Shown: positions 11,204 through 20,064, counted from the first letter of the stretch. The stretch: DNA of 64,000 nt from Cryobacterium breve (GCF_004402375.1 NZ_SOGJ01000028.1:1-64000), one strand, 5' to 3'. A program made the numbers and translations. Notes: generated by a model from the letters alone, not told the origin.

Positions 11204-12022
11204 TTACCGTTTGAGTTTCATCTGCTGGAGAATCGTGGCCGACATCTCTTCCACGGACATGCTCGCCGAGTTCAGGAACGGTATGCCGTGGGAGGCATAC
11301 AGGCGTTCGGCACTGCGCAGCTCGAATCCGCACTGACGCAGGGAGGCGTAGGGTGACCCCTCGCGACGCTGGGTGCGCACCTGGCTCAGCCGCAGGGGGT
11401 TGGTGGTGAGGCCGAAGCACTTGTCTACGAACGGCTCGAGCGGCTTCGGCAGCCCCTCCCGCTCGAAGTCCTCGTCGACCAGTGGGAAGTTCGCCGCGAA
11501 GATGCCGTGCTGCAAGGCCAGGTACATGGTCGTGGGTGTCTTGCCGCAGCGCGACGGAGCCACCAGGATCAGCTGCGCCTTCTCCAGCGCGCGCAGGCTT
11601 TGCCCGTCGTCGTGTTCCATGGCATATTCGACGGCCGTCATGCGCGACTGATACCGGGCTGCGTTCCCGAGGCCGTGTGCGCGTCCCGGTTCGTTGCTGG
11701 CCGGGGTTGCCAGCGCGCCCTCGAGCTGGCCGAGGTGGGTGCCGAGCAGGTCGATCAGTGTGGCCCGGCAGGTGCCCAGAGTGTGACGGATGTCGCTGGT
11801 CACGGCCGTTGAGAAGACGATCGGCTTCTTGCCGCCCGCCACCAGCCCGTCGACCAGGTCGACCACCGCCTGGGCCTGCTCCACGTTCAGGATGAACGGA
11901 ATGGTCGTGCGGTCGAACTCCACCGTGGGGAACTGGGACAGCAGGGTGTTCCCGAGCGTTTCCGCCGTGATGCCGGTGCTGTCGGAGAGAAAGAAAACCG
12001 GGCATGGGTCGTCGTTGGCCAT
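11204..12022 (-). CDS. ppsR: PEP synthase regulatory protein (DUF299 bifunctional kinase/pyrophosphorylase)
   Basis: The protein has 272 residues. It begins FFLSDSTGITAETLGNTLLS, the typical N-terminus of the PSRP/RP family, and carries the P-loop-like block APSRCGKTPTTMYLA plus the C-terminal segment GIPFLNSASMSVEEMSATI. Family members inactivate PpsA by ADP-dependent phosphorylation of a threonine near the catalytic histidine and reverse it by phosphorolysis. The start at 12022 follows a GGAGG box by 12 nt; a nearer ATG (out of frame) also lies behind the box. Adjacency and shared strand with ppsA support the pairing. Confidence 0.93.
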   Translation of the reverse strand: MANDDPCPVFFLSDSTGITAETLGNTLLSQFPTVEFDRTTIPFILNVEQAQAVVDLVDGLVAGGKKPIVFSTAVTSDIRHTLGTCRATLIDLLGTHLGQLEGALATPASNEPGRAHGLGNAARYQSRMTAVEYAMEHDDGQSLRALEKAQLILVAPSRCGKTPTTMYLALQHGIFAANFPLVDEDFEREGLPKPLEPFVDKCFGLTTNPLRLSQVRTQRREGSPYASLRQCGFELRSAERLYASHGIPFLNSASMSVEEMSATILQQMKLKR

Positions 12023-12367
12023 GATTCATTGTGTACCTCCGCGGTTGCCCGGGGCAGCTCGTTGCGCCGCGCGCCCCCTGTGACCGGCCACCGCAGACCG
12101 ATGCGGGGCGTATGAGGACGACAGATGAATGCCCCACCGACGCCGACGTGCCGGCGGTCGACGCCCGAGAACGGCAGCCCACTCGGCCCCGTGATGTGTG
12201 AGTGACCAGTGCGCCGCGGCTGAACAGGCGCGGGCCCAGGATGGTGCGATTCTGACGCCGTCGGGCGAGGCGGATCTGTCCGCGACTTGCTGTCTCCCCG
12301 TCGCTCGCAGCAGACTGAAGACCCGGGTTGCGGCTGCTTCGTCTGCCCGGTAGCTAAGGAACCCATC
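12023..12367. other. Divergent intergenic region, nothing recognised
   Basis: The 345-nt gap separates ppsR (minus) and the NYN protein gene (plus). I see the ppsR ribosome binding site near its left end and an AAGGAA-like box just before the ATG at 12368. I see no convincing gene, riboswitch or terminator. Confidence 0.4.
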
Positions 12368-13396
12368 ATGACTGAACCGAACGACGCCCGCGTCGGCCTC
12401 TACATCGACTTCGACAACATCGTCATCTCGCGCTATCAGCAACTGCACGGGCGCAATGCGTTCCAGCGTGATGGCATCCGTAATTTCGACCGGTCGATCG
12501 CGGATGCCGACCCCGTCATCGCAGCTCGGCTGAACGCCGCGACCGTCGACTTCAACGCCATCATCGACTTCGCCGCGTCATTCGGCACGCTGGTCGTCAA
12601 CCGCGCGTACGCCGACTGGTCAGTGCCCGTGAATGCCAGCTACCAGCGCCAACTCATGTCGCGCGCCGTCGACCTCACCCAGCTGTTCACTACGACCACA
12701 CGGGGGACGAAGAACGGTGCAGACATCCGTCTGGCCGTCGACGTGGTCGAGGACCTCTTCCGGTTGCCGGACCTCACCCACGTCATCATCATCGCCGGCG
12801 ACTCGGACTACATCGCCCTGGCCCAGAAGTCGAAGCGGCTCGGCCGCTTCGTCGTGGGCATCGGCGTCGCCGGCTCGACCAGCACCTCCCTCGCGGCGGC
12901 GTGTGATGAGTTCGAGGACTATGACTCCCTGCCCGGAATTGCCAAGGTCACCCCCAGTGCGCCTGCGGTCGCGGCGACTGTGGACAAACACCCGTCGGGC
13001 CGGAAGGCCGCCGCGCCCGCAGTCGCGGATGCGCAACCCGAACCGACCCCCATGCCAGCCCGCAATCTGACGATGGTTCCGATGTTCTCGCACACCGAGG
13101 AGTCGCCATTCGACGAGCCGGAACCGGCCGATGACATCGACCCGCAGACCATCGCGACCGAGCTCCTGGTGCGCGCCCTACAGATCGGTCATGCCAAGGG
13201 CGACGACGACGAGTGGCTGAACACCGGGTCGGTCAAGAACCAGATGCGCCGGATGGATCCCTCATTCAACGAGAAGCCGCTCGGCTTCCGTTCATTCACC
13301 GATTTTCTCTCCTCGCGCAGTGGCGTGGCCGAGCTGCAGGAGGACGGCCCCCATCGGCTCATCCGGCTGCGCCCCGAGGCGAACGTCGTACGCTGA
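12368..13396 (+). CDS. NYN-domain (LabA/DUF88-type) protein with C-terminal OST-HTH/LOTUS domain
   Basis: The protein has 342 residues from ATG 12368, chosen because RVGLYIDFDN, the start of the PIN-like NYN fold, follows directly. Acidic residues expected for metal-dependent RNase activity are visible in YIDFDN, in NGADIRLAVDVVEDL and in IIAGDSDYIAL. Residues about 165-240 are a low-complexity Pro/Ala linker. The last 90 residues (TIATELLVRALQIGHAK ... GFRSFTDFLSSR ... HRLIRL) match the OST-HTH/LOTUS RNA-binding domain. The combination suggests an RNA-directed nuclease or RNA-silencing factor. It is monocistronic by appearance. Confidence 0.85.
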   Translation: MTEPNDARVGLYIDFDNIVISRYQQLHGRNAFQRDGIRNFDRSIADADPVIAARLNAATVDFNAIIDFAASFGTLVVNRAYADWSVPVNASYQRQLMSRAVDLTQLFTTTTRGTKNGADIRLAVDVVEDLFRLPDLTHVIIIAGDSDYIALAQKSKRLGRFVVGIGVAGSTSTSLAAACDEFEDYDSLPGIAKVTPSAPAVAATVDKHPSGRKAAAPAVADAQPEPTPMPARNLTMVPMFSHTEESPFDEPEPADDIDPQTIATELLVRALQIGHAKGDDDEWLNTGSVKNQMRRMDPSFNEKPLGFRSFTDFLSSRSGVAELQEDGPHRLIRLRPEANVVR

Positions 13397-13403
13397 GTCC
13401 CGA

Positions 13404-13560
13404 TCAGGCGCTCATCTGGACCAGCGCGTCGTAGACCACGTCGACCGGTCAGACGATCGCCTGCAGCAGCCCGAGGATGATGCCCCGAGGGAGCCGTCTG
13501 AGATGGAGACGAAATAGGTGACGGCTCCGACGTGAGCCAGCACGGAGAAGATTCCCCACG
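13404..13560 (-). pseudogene. Decayed small membrane-protein gene
   Basis: Read on the minus strand, one frame gives AHVGAVTYFVSISDGSL. After a one-base frameshift near 13485 the next frame gives GIILGLLQAIV, a TGA at 13449-13451 where related small actinobacterial membrane proteins have Trp, then PVDVVYDALVQMSA and a stop at 13404. A frameshift plus a nonsense change in an otherwise coherent transmembrane sequence marks a relic. The family assignment comes from memory of similar C-termini and is uncertain. The rest of the 13397-13785 gap shows no gene. Confidence 0.45.
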
Positions 13561-13785
13561 GACCGTCTCGCACGATGACGCGAGCACGACTGTCGGTCGC
13601 CGGGTCGATCCTCCGTCCGAGCGTTCCTGTCGACTCGCCGCGTGTCGGGCTCCGGTCGGTTTCGTGCTGCTCGTGTCGGCGTCGAGATGGCCGCCGCGCT
13701 GAACGCCCATCTGCTGCGACGACTCGACCAACGCCTGGCGAGCAGCGCTCTTCCGGTGGTCTCCGGGCGGGCGTAAAGTCACGGC

Positions 13786-15216
13786 ATGTCAGCTCACCCT
13801 GAGGACTATCGCCCAGCCCTGGAACGGGCAAAAGTGCATGCGCTGGAGTGGCTTGCCTCCCTTCCCACCCGCCCGGTCGGGCCGAAGGCCGACGCCGACA
13901 CCCTGGCCGCGGGCTTCGCGGCGCCTCTGCCGATTCAGCCGACGGACCCGGCAGTCGTGATCGATGAGCTGGCCCGGCTGGCCGAGCCAGGGCTGATGGC
14001 CATGCCCTCGGGCCGCTTCTTCGGCTGGGTGATCGGCGGCACGCTTCCGGCGGCCCTGGCCGCCGACTGGCTGGTCAGCGCCTGGGACCAGAACGCCGGG
14101 ATGCGCTTCGCGACGCCGGCCACCGCGGCAGCCGAGGAGGCCGCGGGTGGCTGGATCCTTGACCTGCTCGGCTTGCCGACGGGCGCCGACGTGGGGTTCA
14201 CCACCGGGGCCACCATGGCCAACTTCGTGGGGCTGGCCGCCGGCAGGGACCACGTTCTCGGTCAGGTGGGCTGGGACGTCGCAGGCAGGGGACTGTCCGG
14301 GTCGCCGCGCGTTTCCGTTCTGGTCGGCGATGAACGCCACGCCGTGATCGACCTCGCCCTGCGCTACCTGGGTCTCGGTGCCCCTGTCGTGGTGGCGGCC
14401 GACGACCAGGGCCGGATGCGCCCCGACGCCCTGGCGGCCGCGCTCGCCGCGTGCACGGGTCCCACGATCGTCTGCCTGCAGGTGGGTAACCTGCACTCCG
14501 GCGCCTTCGATCCGGTGGGCGAACTCACCGACCTCGCCCACCGGCACGGCGCCTGGGTTCACGTCGACGGTGCCTTCGGCCTGTGGGCGGCCGCGAGTCC
14601 GCGCTACCGCGAACAACTGGCGGGCCTCGGCGCCGCGGATTCCTGGGCCACCGACGCGCACAAGACCCTCAACGTTCCCTACGACTGCGGCATGGCCATC
14701 GTGTCCCGGCCCGCCGAGGTGCGGTCCTCCTTCGGAGTGCACACAAGCTACCTGATGGCAGCCGACGGCGGTCCCGGCGACCCCTTCGAGAAGGTGCCCG
14801 AGCTGTCCCGCCGGGCGCGCGGCGTTCCGGTTTGGGCTGCGCTACGCTCCCTGGGCCGGTCGGGCACCGTGGCCCTGGTGGAGCGGCTGGTCGATCAGGC
14901 CCGGGCCATTTCCGAGGGGCTGGCGCTCATCCCCGGTGCCGAGGTACGGAACGACGTGGTCTTCACGCAGGTCTGCGTCAGCTTCGGAGACGACGCGCGC
15001 ACCCGCCGGGTGACCGAAGCGCTGCTGGCAGAGGGAACCGCCTGGATGTCGGGTTCCCGCTGGCAGGGCCGCGACGTGTTGCGGGTGTCGGTGAGCAACT
15101 GGTCGACGGATACGAATGACGTGGCCCTCGCCGTCGCGGCCGTGGAGCGCGCCGCGGCTACGGTCCCGCGCGACCGTCCGACGGAAAATGCAGACCAGGG
15201 AATATACCGGGTTTGA
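13786..15216 (+). CDS. PLP-dependent group II decarboxylase-like enzyme
   Basis: The protein has 476 residues. The fold-type I signature is complete: TTGATMANFVGLAAGRD binds the cofactor phosphate, HVDGAFGLWA carries the Asp that pairs with the pyridine nitrogen, and DSWATDAHKTLNVPYDCG contains the Schiff-base lysine. This places it among aromatic-L-amino-acid, glutamate or diaminobutyrate decarboxylase relatives. Substrate choice cannot be read, and some members act as aldehyde synthases or aspartate decarboxylases. It has no obvious operon partner; the next gene on the strand starts 187 nt downstream. Confidence 0.85.
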   Translation: MSAHPEDYRPALERAKVHALEWLASLPTRPVGPKADADTLAAGFAAPLPIQPTDPAVVIDELARLAEPGLMAMPSGRFFGWVIGGTLPAALAADWLVSAWDQNAGMRFATPATAAAEEAAGGWILDLLGLPTGADVGFTTGATMANFVGLAAGRDHVLGQVGWDVAGRGLSGSPRVSVLVGDERHAVIDLALRYLGLGAPVVVAADDQGRMRPDALAAALAACTGPTIVCLQVGNLHSGAFDPVGELTDLAHRHGAWVHVDGAFGLWAAASPRYREQLAGLGAADSWATDAHKTLNVPYDCGMAIVSRPAEVRSSFGVHTSYLMAADGGPGDPFEKVPELSRRARGVPVWAALRSLGRSGTVALVERLVDQARAISEGLALIPGAEVRNDVVFTQVCVSFGDDARTRRVTEALLAEGTAWMSGSRWQGRDVLRVSVSNWSTDTNDVALAVAAVERAAATVPRDRPTENADQGIYRV

Positions 15217-15403
15217 GGACCGGCTCCGATTCTGAATCCACGCCCGATCAGTGCCCGCCGGGCGGCGATGCGTCCGGTGAGCGTGGCCATTGACGCCGGG
15301 CCGTGAAGAGCGGATCGAGACGACAGTCGTAGGATCGAAGGCAACAAGGATTGCCACAGGTTGCCGGTTGCGCCGGATTTCTCGGCAACTGGAGGAATAT
15401 ACA

Positions 15404-16834
15404 GTGCTCTCTCAACCACGGGTCGTCATCGTCGGCGGCGGAATCAGCGGATTGGCGACAGCACACTACCTGCATCGCCGGCTCGGCGACGGGGTGCACC
15501 TCACCCTCGTCGAGGACGGTGCCCGGCTGGGCGGCAAGATCTCCAGTGTGCAGTTCGGCGGGCATGTCATCGACGTCGGTCCGGATGCGCTGATGGTCAG
15601 GGCGCCCGTGGCGGCAGCACTCATCGAGGACCTCGGGCTCGCCGACCTCGTCGTCGCCCCTGCCGGTTCCGGCGCGCGGATCTGGTCGCGCGGGCGCCTG
15701 CGTCGCCTTCCCTCCGGCACCCTTTTCGGCATCCCCGACCGTCTGCTGCCGCTGATGAGGTCCCGGTTGCTGTCGCCGCTCGGTCTCGCCCGCGCGGCCC
15801 TGGACCTGGTGAAGGCCGCGCCGGCCGCACTGCCCGACGACCCCACGATCGCCGAACTTGTGCGGCCGCGCATGGGCGCGCAGGTGTTCGACCGCCTGGT
15901 CGATCCGCTGCTCGGCGGTGTGCACGCCGGCCGGGCCGACGAGCTCAGCGCCCGCAGCACCGCGCCCGACATAGAGGCCCTCGCCCGCGACAATCGCAGC
16001 CTCTACCTCGGATTGCGCCGACGGCGCAGGAATGCCCCGGCCAAGCCCGGCGGTGCCGGCGGCGCGGCCCTCATCACGCTCCGAGGCGGCCTGGCCCGGT
16101 TGATCGACGCACTGGCCGCCCGCGTCGCAGGAGACGACGTGCGCGTCGGCACGGCCGTCGTCTCCGTGTCGCGTGTCGTCGGAGGCTACGCGGTGGCACT
16201 GAGCGATGGCACGGTCCTCGAGGCCGACGCTGTCGTTCTGGCAACCCCCGCATCCGTCACGGCGGGTATCGTGCGCGAGGAGGCTCCCGACCTGGCGACA
16301 GCGCTGGCCGGCATCCCCTACGTCGACGTCGCTACGATCTGCCTGGCCTATCCGCGCTCCGCCTTCGCGCATGACCTCTCGGGCACCGGGTTCCTGGTGC
16401 CGCCCGAGGAAGGCAAACTCATCGTTGGATGCACGTGGTCCAGCGCCAAGTGGCCGCACCTCGCCGATGACGCCACCGTGCTCATCCGGTGCATGGTGGG
16501 GCGGCGCCGCGATCAGCGCTGGCTGGACCTCGATGAGGACACGCTGGTCAGCCAGGTGCACGCCGAGCTCGTCGAAGCCATGGGGCTGACCGGTCGGCCC
16601 ACCGAGCAGCACATCGAACGCTGGCTGCAGGGGATGCCGCAGTACATCGTGGGGCATCAGGCCCGGCTCGTCGCTGCCGAGGAGGCCCTCGGCGGGCTGC
16701 CGGGGATCTACTTGACCGGTTCCGCCTACCGCGGGGTCGGGCTGGCCAGCTGCGTGGCCGATGCCGAGCGCACCGCCGACAGGCTCGTGCAGCGTCTCAC
16801 CGATTCGAGCCCCGTGAGCGAGGTGCTCGCATGA
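15404..16834 (+). CDS. hemY: Protoporphyrinogen/coproporphyrinogen III oxidase (HemG/HemY flavoprotein)
   Basis: The protein has 476 residues. GTG 15404 is preceded by GGAGG at 8 nt spacing and is directly followed by the FAD Rossmann motif VVIVGGGISGLATAHYL; the open frame upstream is ignored. ARLGGKISSVQFGGHVIDVGPD is typical of the HemY family, as is the C-terminal FAD segment YLTGSAYRGVGLASCV. In actinobacteria this enzyme oxidises coproporphyrinogen III to coproporphyrin III in the coproporphyrin-dependent heme route. It overlaps the next gene (ATGA at 16831-16834) and heads a three-gene heme operon. Confidence 0.92.
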   Translation: MLSQPRVVIVGGGISGLATAHYLHRRLGDGVHLTLVEDGARLGGKISSVQFGGHVIDVGPDALMVRAPVAAALIEDLGLADLVVAPAGSGARIWSRGRLRRLPSGTLFGIPDRLLPLMRSRLLSPLGLARAALDLVKAAPAALPDDPTIAELVRPRMGAQVFDRLVDPLLGGVHAGRADELSARSTAPDIEALARDNRSLYLGLRRRRRNAPAKPGGAGGAALITLRGGLARLIDALAARVAGDDVRVGTAVVSVSRVVGGYAVALSDGTVLEADAVVLATPASVTAGIVREEAPDLATALAGIPYVDVATICLAYPRSAFAHDLSGTGFLVPPEEGKLIVGCTWSSAKWPHLADDATVLIRCMVGRRRDQRWLDLDEDTLVSQVHAELVEAMGLTGRPTEQHIERWLQGMPQYIVGHQARLVAAEEALGGLPGIYLTGSAYRGVGLASCVADAERTADRLVQRLTDSSPVSEVLA

Positions 16835-18024
16835 GCGACCTCAGTATCCCGCTCGGGCACACGGGCGTGCTGCCCACCCTGCCGGCGGCGCGCCGCGGGC
16901 CCGGACCGGACTTCGCGAAGCGGCCCATGCTCGTCTTCTGGGAAACCACTCGCGCCTGCGCGCTCGCCTGCAAGCACTGTCGGGCCAGCGCGACCATGGC
17001 CGCTCTGCCCGGTGAACTCACCACGGCCCAGGGCAAAGACCTGATCGACCAGGTGGCCGGATTCGGCCGGCCGTACCCGATCCTGGTGCTCACCGGTGGA
17101 GACTGCCTGATGCGGCCGGACCTGTTCGAGCTCGTCGACTACGCCACCGGCCTGGGTCTTCCGACTGCCCTCTCGCCGTCGGTCACGCCGACCCTCACCC
17201 CGCAGATGATCGAACGGATCGTCGCGAGCGGGGTCAAGGCGGTGTCGATCAGCCTCGACGGGGCCGTGGCCGCGACCCACGAGGGTGTGCGCGGCATTCC
17301 CGGGCACTTCGACGACACCGTGCGCGCGATCCGCGCCCTGGCCGAAGCCGGACTCACCGTGCAGGTCAACACGACCGTCATGCGCGCCAACGTCGCGGAG
17401 CTCGCGGATGTCGCCGCCCTGATCAAGAACGCGGGCGCCGCCATCTGGGAGGTCTTCTTTCTCGTGCAGGTCGGCCGCGGAGTCTCGACCGAGGCCGTCA
17501 GCCCCGCCGAGCACGAGGACATCTGCCACTTCCTCTTCGACGCGTCCCAGCACGGCTTCATCGTGCGCACGGTCGAGGCGCCCTTCTTCCGCCGGGTCGT
17601 GGCCCGGCGCCGGGCCGGTGACCCTGCCCCGACCAGCGAGCCGTACCGCGAGCTGAGCGCGCGGCTGGAGACCCTGATGGGTGCGCCGGCGGGGATGCCG
17701 CGGGCCCAGACCGCCTCAACCCGCGACGGCAAGGGCATTGTCTTCGTTGCCTACGACGGCGAGGTCTACCCGGCCGGGTTCCTGCCGCTCGGGTTGGGCA
17801 ACGTGGGTACCACCCCGCTGGCCGAGATCTACCGCGACAATCCGTTGCTGAAGCAGATCCGGGCCACCGAGTTCAGCGGTCGCTGCGGCAGCTGCGAGTA
17901 CTCCGACCTGTGCGGCGGTTCCCGGGCACGCGCGTTCGCGTCCAGCGGCGACCCGCTGGGTGAGGACCCTGCTTGCCCGTTCCAGCCCGGAGCGACAGCG
18001 GCGCCCACCCTCGTCGAGGTCTGA
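16831..18024 (+). CDS. Radical SAM/SPASM enzyme in the heme operon (TIGR04053-like, related to NirJ/AhbD)
   Basis: The protein has 397 residues. The radical SAM cluster is TRACALACKHC, with cysteines 43, 47 and 50 in CX3CX2C spacing. GGDCLMRPDLFELVDYA follows as the SAM-binding GGE-like strand. The C-terminal third is a SPASM domain with CGSCEYSDLCGGSRARA and a further Cys in DPACPF, so a second Fe-S cluster is likely. Its relatives NirJ and AhbD act on heme or siroheme side chains. Here it is translationally coupled to hemY and lies 2 nt before the hemH frame, where many actinobacteria carry the heme decarboxylase hemQ/chdC. Its reaction is therefore likely a tetrapyrrole modification, by inference only. 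Confidence 0.85.
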   Translation: MSDLSIPLGHTGVLPTLPAARRGPGPDFAKRPMLVFWETTRACALACKHCRASATMAALPGELTTAQGKDLIDQVAGFGRPYPILVLTGGDCLMRPDLFELVDYATGLGLPTALSPSVTPTLTPQMIERIVASGVKAVSISLDGAVAATHEGVRGIPGHFDDTVRAIRALAEAGLTVQVNTTVMRANVAELADVAALIKNAGAAIWEVFFLVQVGRGVSTEAVSPAEHEDICHFLFDASQHGFIVRTVEAPFFRRVVARRRAGDPAPTSEPYRELSARLETLMGAPAGMPRAQTASTRDGKGIVFVAYDGEVYPAGFLPLGLGNVGTTPLAEIYRDNPLLKQIRATEFSGRCGSCEYSDLCGGSRARAFASSGDPLGEDPACPFQPGATAAPTLVEV

Positions 18025-18026
18025 CC

Positions 18027-19277
18027 GTGGCCGGGCCCGGTTTCGGGGTGGAGGCGCGCGGGGTGGAGGCGCGCGGGATGGAGGCGCGCGGGATGGAGGC
18101 GCGCGGGTACGACGCGGTGCTCCTGCTCGGCTTCGGTGGACCCGAGGGCCAGGACGATGTCATCCCGTTCCTCCGGAACGTCACCCGAGGTCGCGGCGTG
18201 CCGGAGTCCCGCCTTGAAACCGTGGCCACGCACTACCGCGCATCTGGCGGGGTGAGCCCGGTCAACGCGCAGAACCGCGCCCTTCGCGACGCGCTGCAGG
18301 CCGAGCTGGCCGGCCGGGGCACCGTCGTGCCGGTGTACTGGGGGAACCGCAACTGGGCGCCGTACCTGGGAGACGTCGTGGCCGAGGCCGTCGCGGCCGG
18401 CCACTCCCGGCTGCTCGCCCTCACGACCAGCGCGTACAGCTCCTACTCGAGCTGCCGACAGTACCGGGACGACCTGGCCGAGGCGCGGGGCGCCACCTTG
18501 CCCGGGGACGCCGTGTGCATCGATGCGGTGCGCCCCTATTTCGACCATCCCGGCTTCGTGACGCCCTTCGTGCTGGGAGTGCGGTCGGCCCTCGCCGAAT
18601 TCGAGCGGCAAGGCCTGGCCGCCGCCGAGCTGCACGTGCTCTTCACGACGCACTCCATACCTCAGGCGGATGCCGAGCGCAGTGGGCCCCGCGAACGCTC
18701 CTTCGGTGCGGGCGGAGCCTACGAGGCCCAGCACCGCGCCGTCGCCGAGGTGGTGATGGCCGCGGTTGCCGCCGCACAGGCCCGTGGCTCGGCAGCCGTC
18801 GTTGCAGAAGGCGGCAGGGAGGGTGTCGCTGTGACGGCCGGCGCTGCACCGGCCTGGTCGCTGGTCTTCCAGTCGCGGTCCGGCCCGCCCGGCATGCCCT
18901 GGCTCAAACCCGACGTCAACGACGCCATCACCGTTCTCGCCGAAGCCGGCACGCGGGCTGTCGTGGTGGTGCCGATCGGCTTCATCTCCGACCATATGGA
19001 GGTCACCTGGGACCTCGACACCGAGGCGGCAGCCACCGCCGCCGCGCACGATATGGAATTCACCCGGGTGTCGACTCCGGGCCTGCACCCGGTCTTCGTC
19101 GCGGGGCTCGTCGACCTGTTGCTCGAGCGACTGACACCGGCCGTGCCGGCGGAACGCTGCGCGCTCACCGCGCTCGGACCGTGGCCGGATGCGTGCCCGG
19201 CGGGATGCTGCGAAAAGGGGCCGGCCCGAGGTGCGGAGCACCCGGCCGCATCCGTCGCCGGCGTCACGGGCGGGTGA
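18027..19277 (+). CDS. hemH: Ferrochelatase (coproporphyrin ferrochelatase type)
   Basis: The enzyme core begins YDAVLLLGFGGPEGQDDV and contains HYRASGGVSPVN, the iron-site histidine motif TTHSIPQAD, VFQSRSGPPGMPW, and DVNDAI near the catalytic region. Cys residues in SSYSSCRQY and in the C-terminal ACPAGCC segment suggest the [2Fe-2S] cluster known from actinobacterial enzymes. It inserts iron into coproporphyrin III. The true start is unclear: GTG 18027, GTG 18048, GTG 18063, ATG 18078 and ATG 18093 are all in frame. The last four are spaced 15 nt by a tandem repeat, and the last three carry their own GGAGG. I list the longest. It is third in the hemY-radical SAM-hemH operon. Confidence 0.9.
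   Translation: MAGPGFGVEARGVEARGMEARGMEARGYDAVLLLGFGGPEGQDDVIPFLRNVTRGRGVPESRLETVATHYRASGGVSPVNAQNRALRDALQAELAGRGTVVPVYWGNRNWAPYLGDVVAEAVAAGHSRLLALTTSAYSSYSSCRQYRDDLAEARGATLPGDAVCIDAVRPYFDHPGFVTPFVLGVRSALAEFERQGLAAAELHVLFTTHSIPQADAERSGPRERSFGAGGAYEAQHRAVAEVVMAAVAAAQARGSAAVVAEGGREGVAVTAGAAPAWSLVFQSRSGPPGMPWLKPDVNDAITVLAEAGTRAVVVVPIGFISDHMEVTWDLDTEAAATAAAHDMEFTRVSTPGLHPVFVAGLVDLLLERLTPAVPAERCALTALGPWPDACPAGCCEKGPARGAEHPAASVAGVTGG
18045..18104 (+). repeat. Four tandem 15-bp repeats, each with a start codon and Shine-Dalgarno, at the hemH start
   Basis: The unit GGGRTGGAGGCGCGC occurs four times without gaps (18045, 18060, 18075 and 18090); the first two units have GTG and the last two ATG. The GGAGG inside one unit lies 8 nt before the start codon of the next. 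All are in phase with hemH, encoding repeats of V/M-E-A-R-G. The array can therefore act as stacked ribosome-entry sites whose number could change by replication slippage. Confidence 0.85.
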
Positions 19278-19313
19278 CGGTACGCTCGGCTGAGGGCTAG
19301 GCAGGGAGCAACC

Positions 19314-19955
19314 ATGACCCACTCGTATCCGTTGTATGTGGCCATCCGGGCGCAGTGTTTCTGCTGTCAGTCGCTGCAGCCGTTCACCTTCACCTCGCCG
19401 ACCGACCAGGTGGTCTGCGCGGCCTGCCTGCACCACCTGAGCGCCGAGAAGGCGGAGCGCCGCGACGCCGAGCACATCAGGCTCTGGGTCGGGCAGTATG
19501 CCGACCAGCAGGAGAACCACCGTCAGTTCGCCGAGAAGTCGGCGGTGGCTGATGCCGCGCAACAGTCGGTGATCGACGGGCTCGCCGCGCAGGTGGCCGA
19601 GCTGCGCAGCGTCGTGGCCGGAGAATCCGACCGCGCGAAGAGCGCCGGGGTGCGCGCACTCCTCGAGAGCGACCTGGTGCGGCGCGCGGAGCGCAAGACC
19701 GAGCTCGCGCACCGCCAGCTCGACTGGGCGATGGCTGTGCTCTGGCAGGTCGGGCAGCTGCACCATGCTGTCGAGGGCGCGCCGCTCGCCTGCGTCTGCG
19801 GGCGCAACACGGCAACCTGCGCGGAGGGGCGGGCTCTCGACCCGCAGCGCCAGGCCGTGCTGGACTGGGAGCGGAAGAACCTCGTGTTGCTGCGTGCCGC
19901 CTCCCGCCACGCCCTGCCCGACGACCACCCCGAGGTGCAGAAGCGCCGCGCCTGA
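19314..19955 (+). CDS. Hypothetical protein with N-terminal zinc ribbon and helical domain
   Basis: This encodes 213 residues starting at ATG 19314, behind GGGAGC. Near the N-terminus CFCCQS and CAACL (about residues 16-45) form a four-cysteine zinc-ribbon pattern. Residues about 50-170 are charged and helical with a heptad flavour (coiled coil likely). A second Cys group, CVCGRNTATC, follows at about 165-175. No enzyme motif is visible. It starts 36 nt after hemH on the same strand and could be co-transcribed, but nothing ties it to heme. Function unknown. Confidence 0.7.
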   Translation: MTHSYPLYVAIRAQCFCCQSLQPFTFTSPTDQVVCAACLHHLSAEKAERRDAEHIRLWVGQYADQQENHRQFAEKSAVADAAQQSVIDGLAAQVAELRSVVAGESDRAKSAGVRALLESDLVRRAERKTELAHRQLDWAMAVLWQVGQLHHAVEGAPLACVCGRNTATCAEGRALDPQRQAVLDWERKNLVLLRAASRHALPDDHPEVQKRRA

Positions 19956-20058
19956 CCTGTCGGCTGCGCGTGACGGCGTCGAGACGACACCTGTGCGTGG
20001 TGCGAGCCGCCACCGACCTCTCCCACGTGTCGGTTCACCGGAGCGTCCGAGCCGGGCC

Positions 20059-20064
20059 TACTCT
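20059..20064 (+). promoter_or_regulatory. -10 box of a probable leaderless promoter
   Basis: TACTCT ends 6 nt before the ATG at 20071, the same spacing as TACGAT before the gene at 5240. No Shine-Dalgarno precedes either start. In actinobacteria this arrangement normally means transcription begins at the A of the ATG. Confidence 0.45.
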
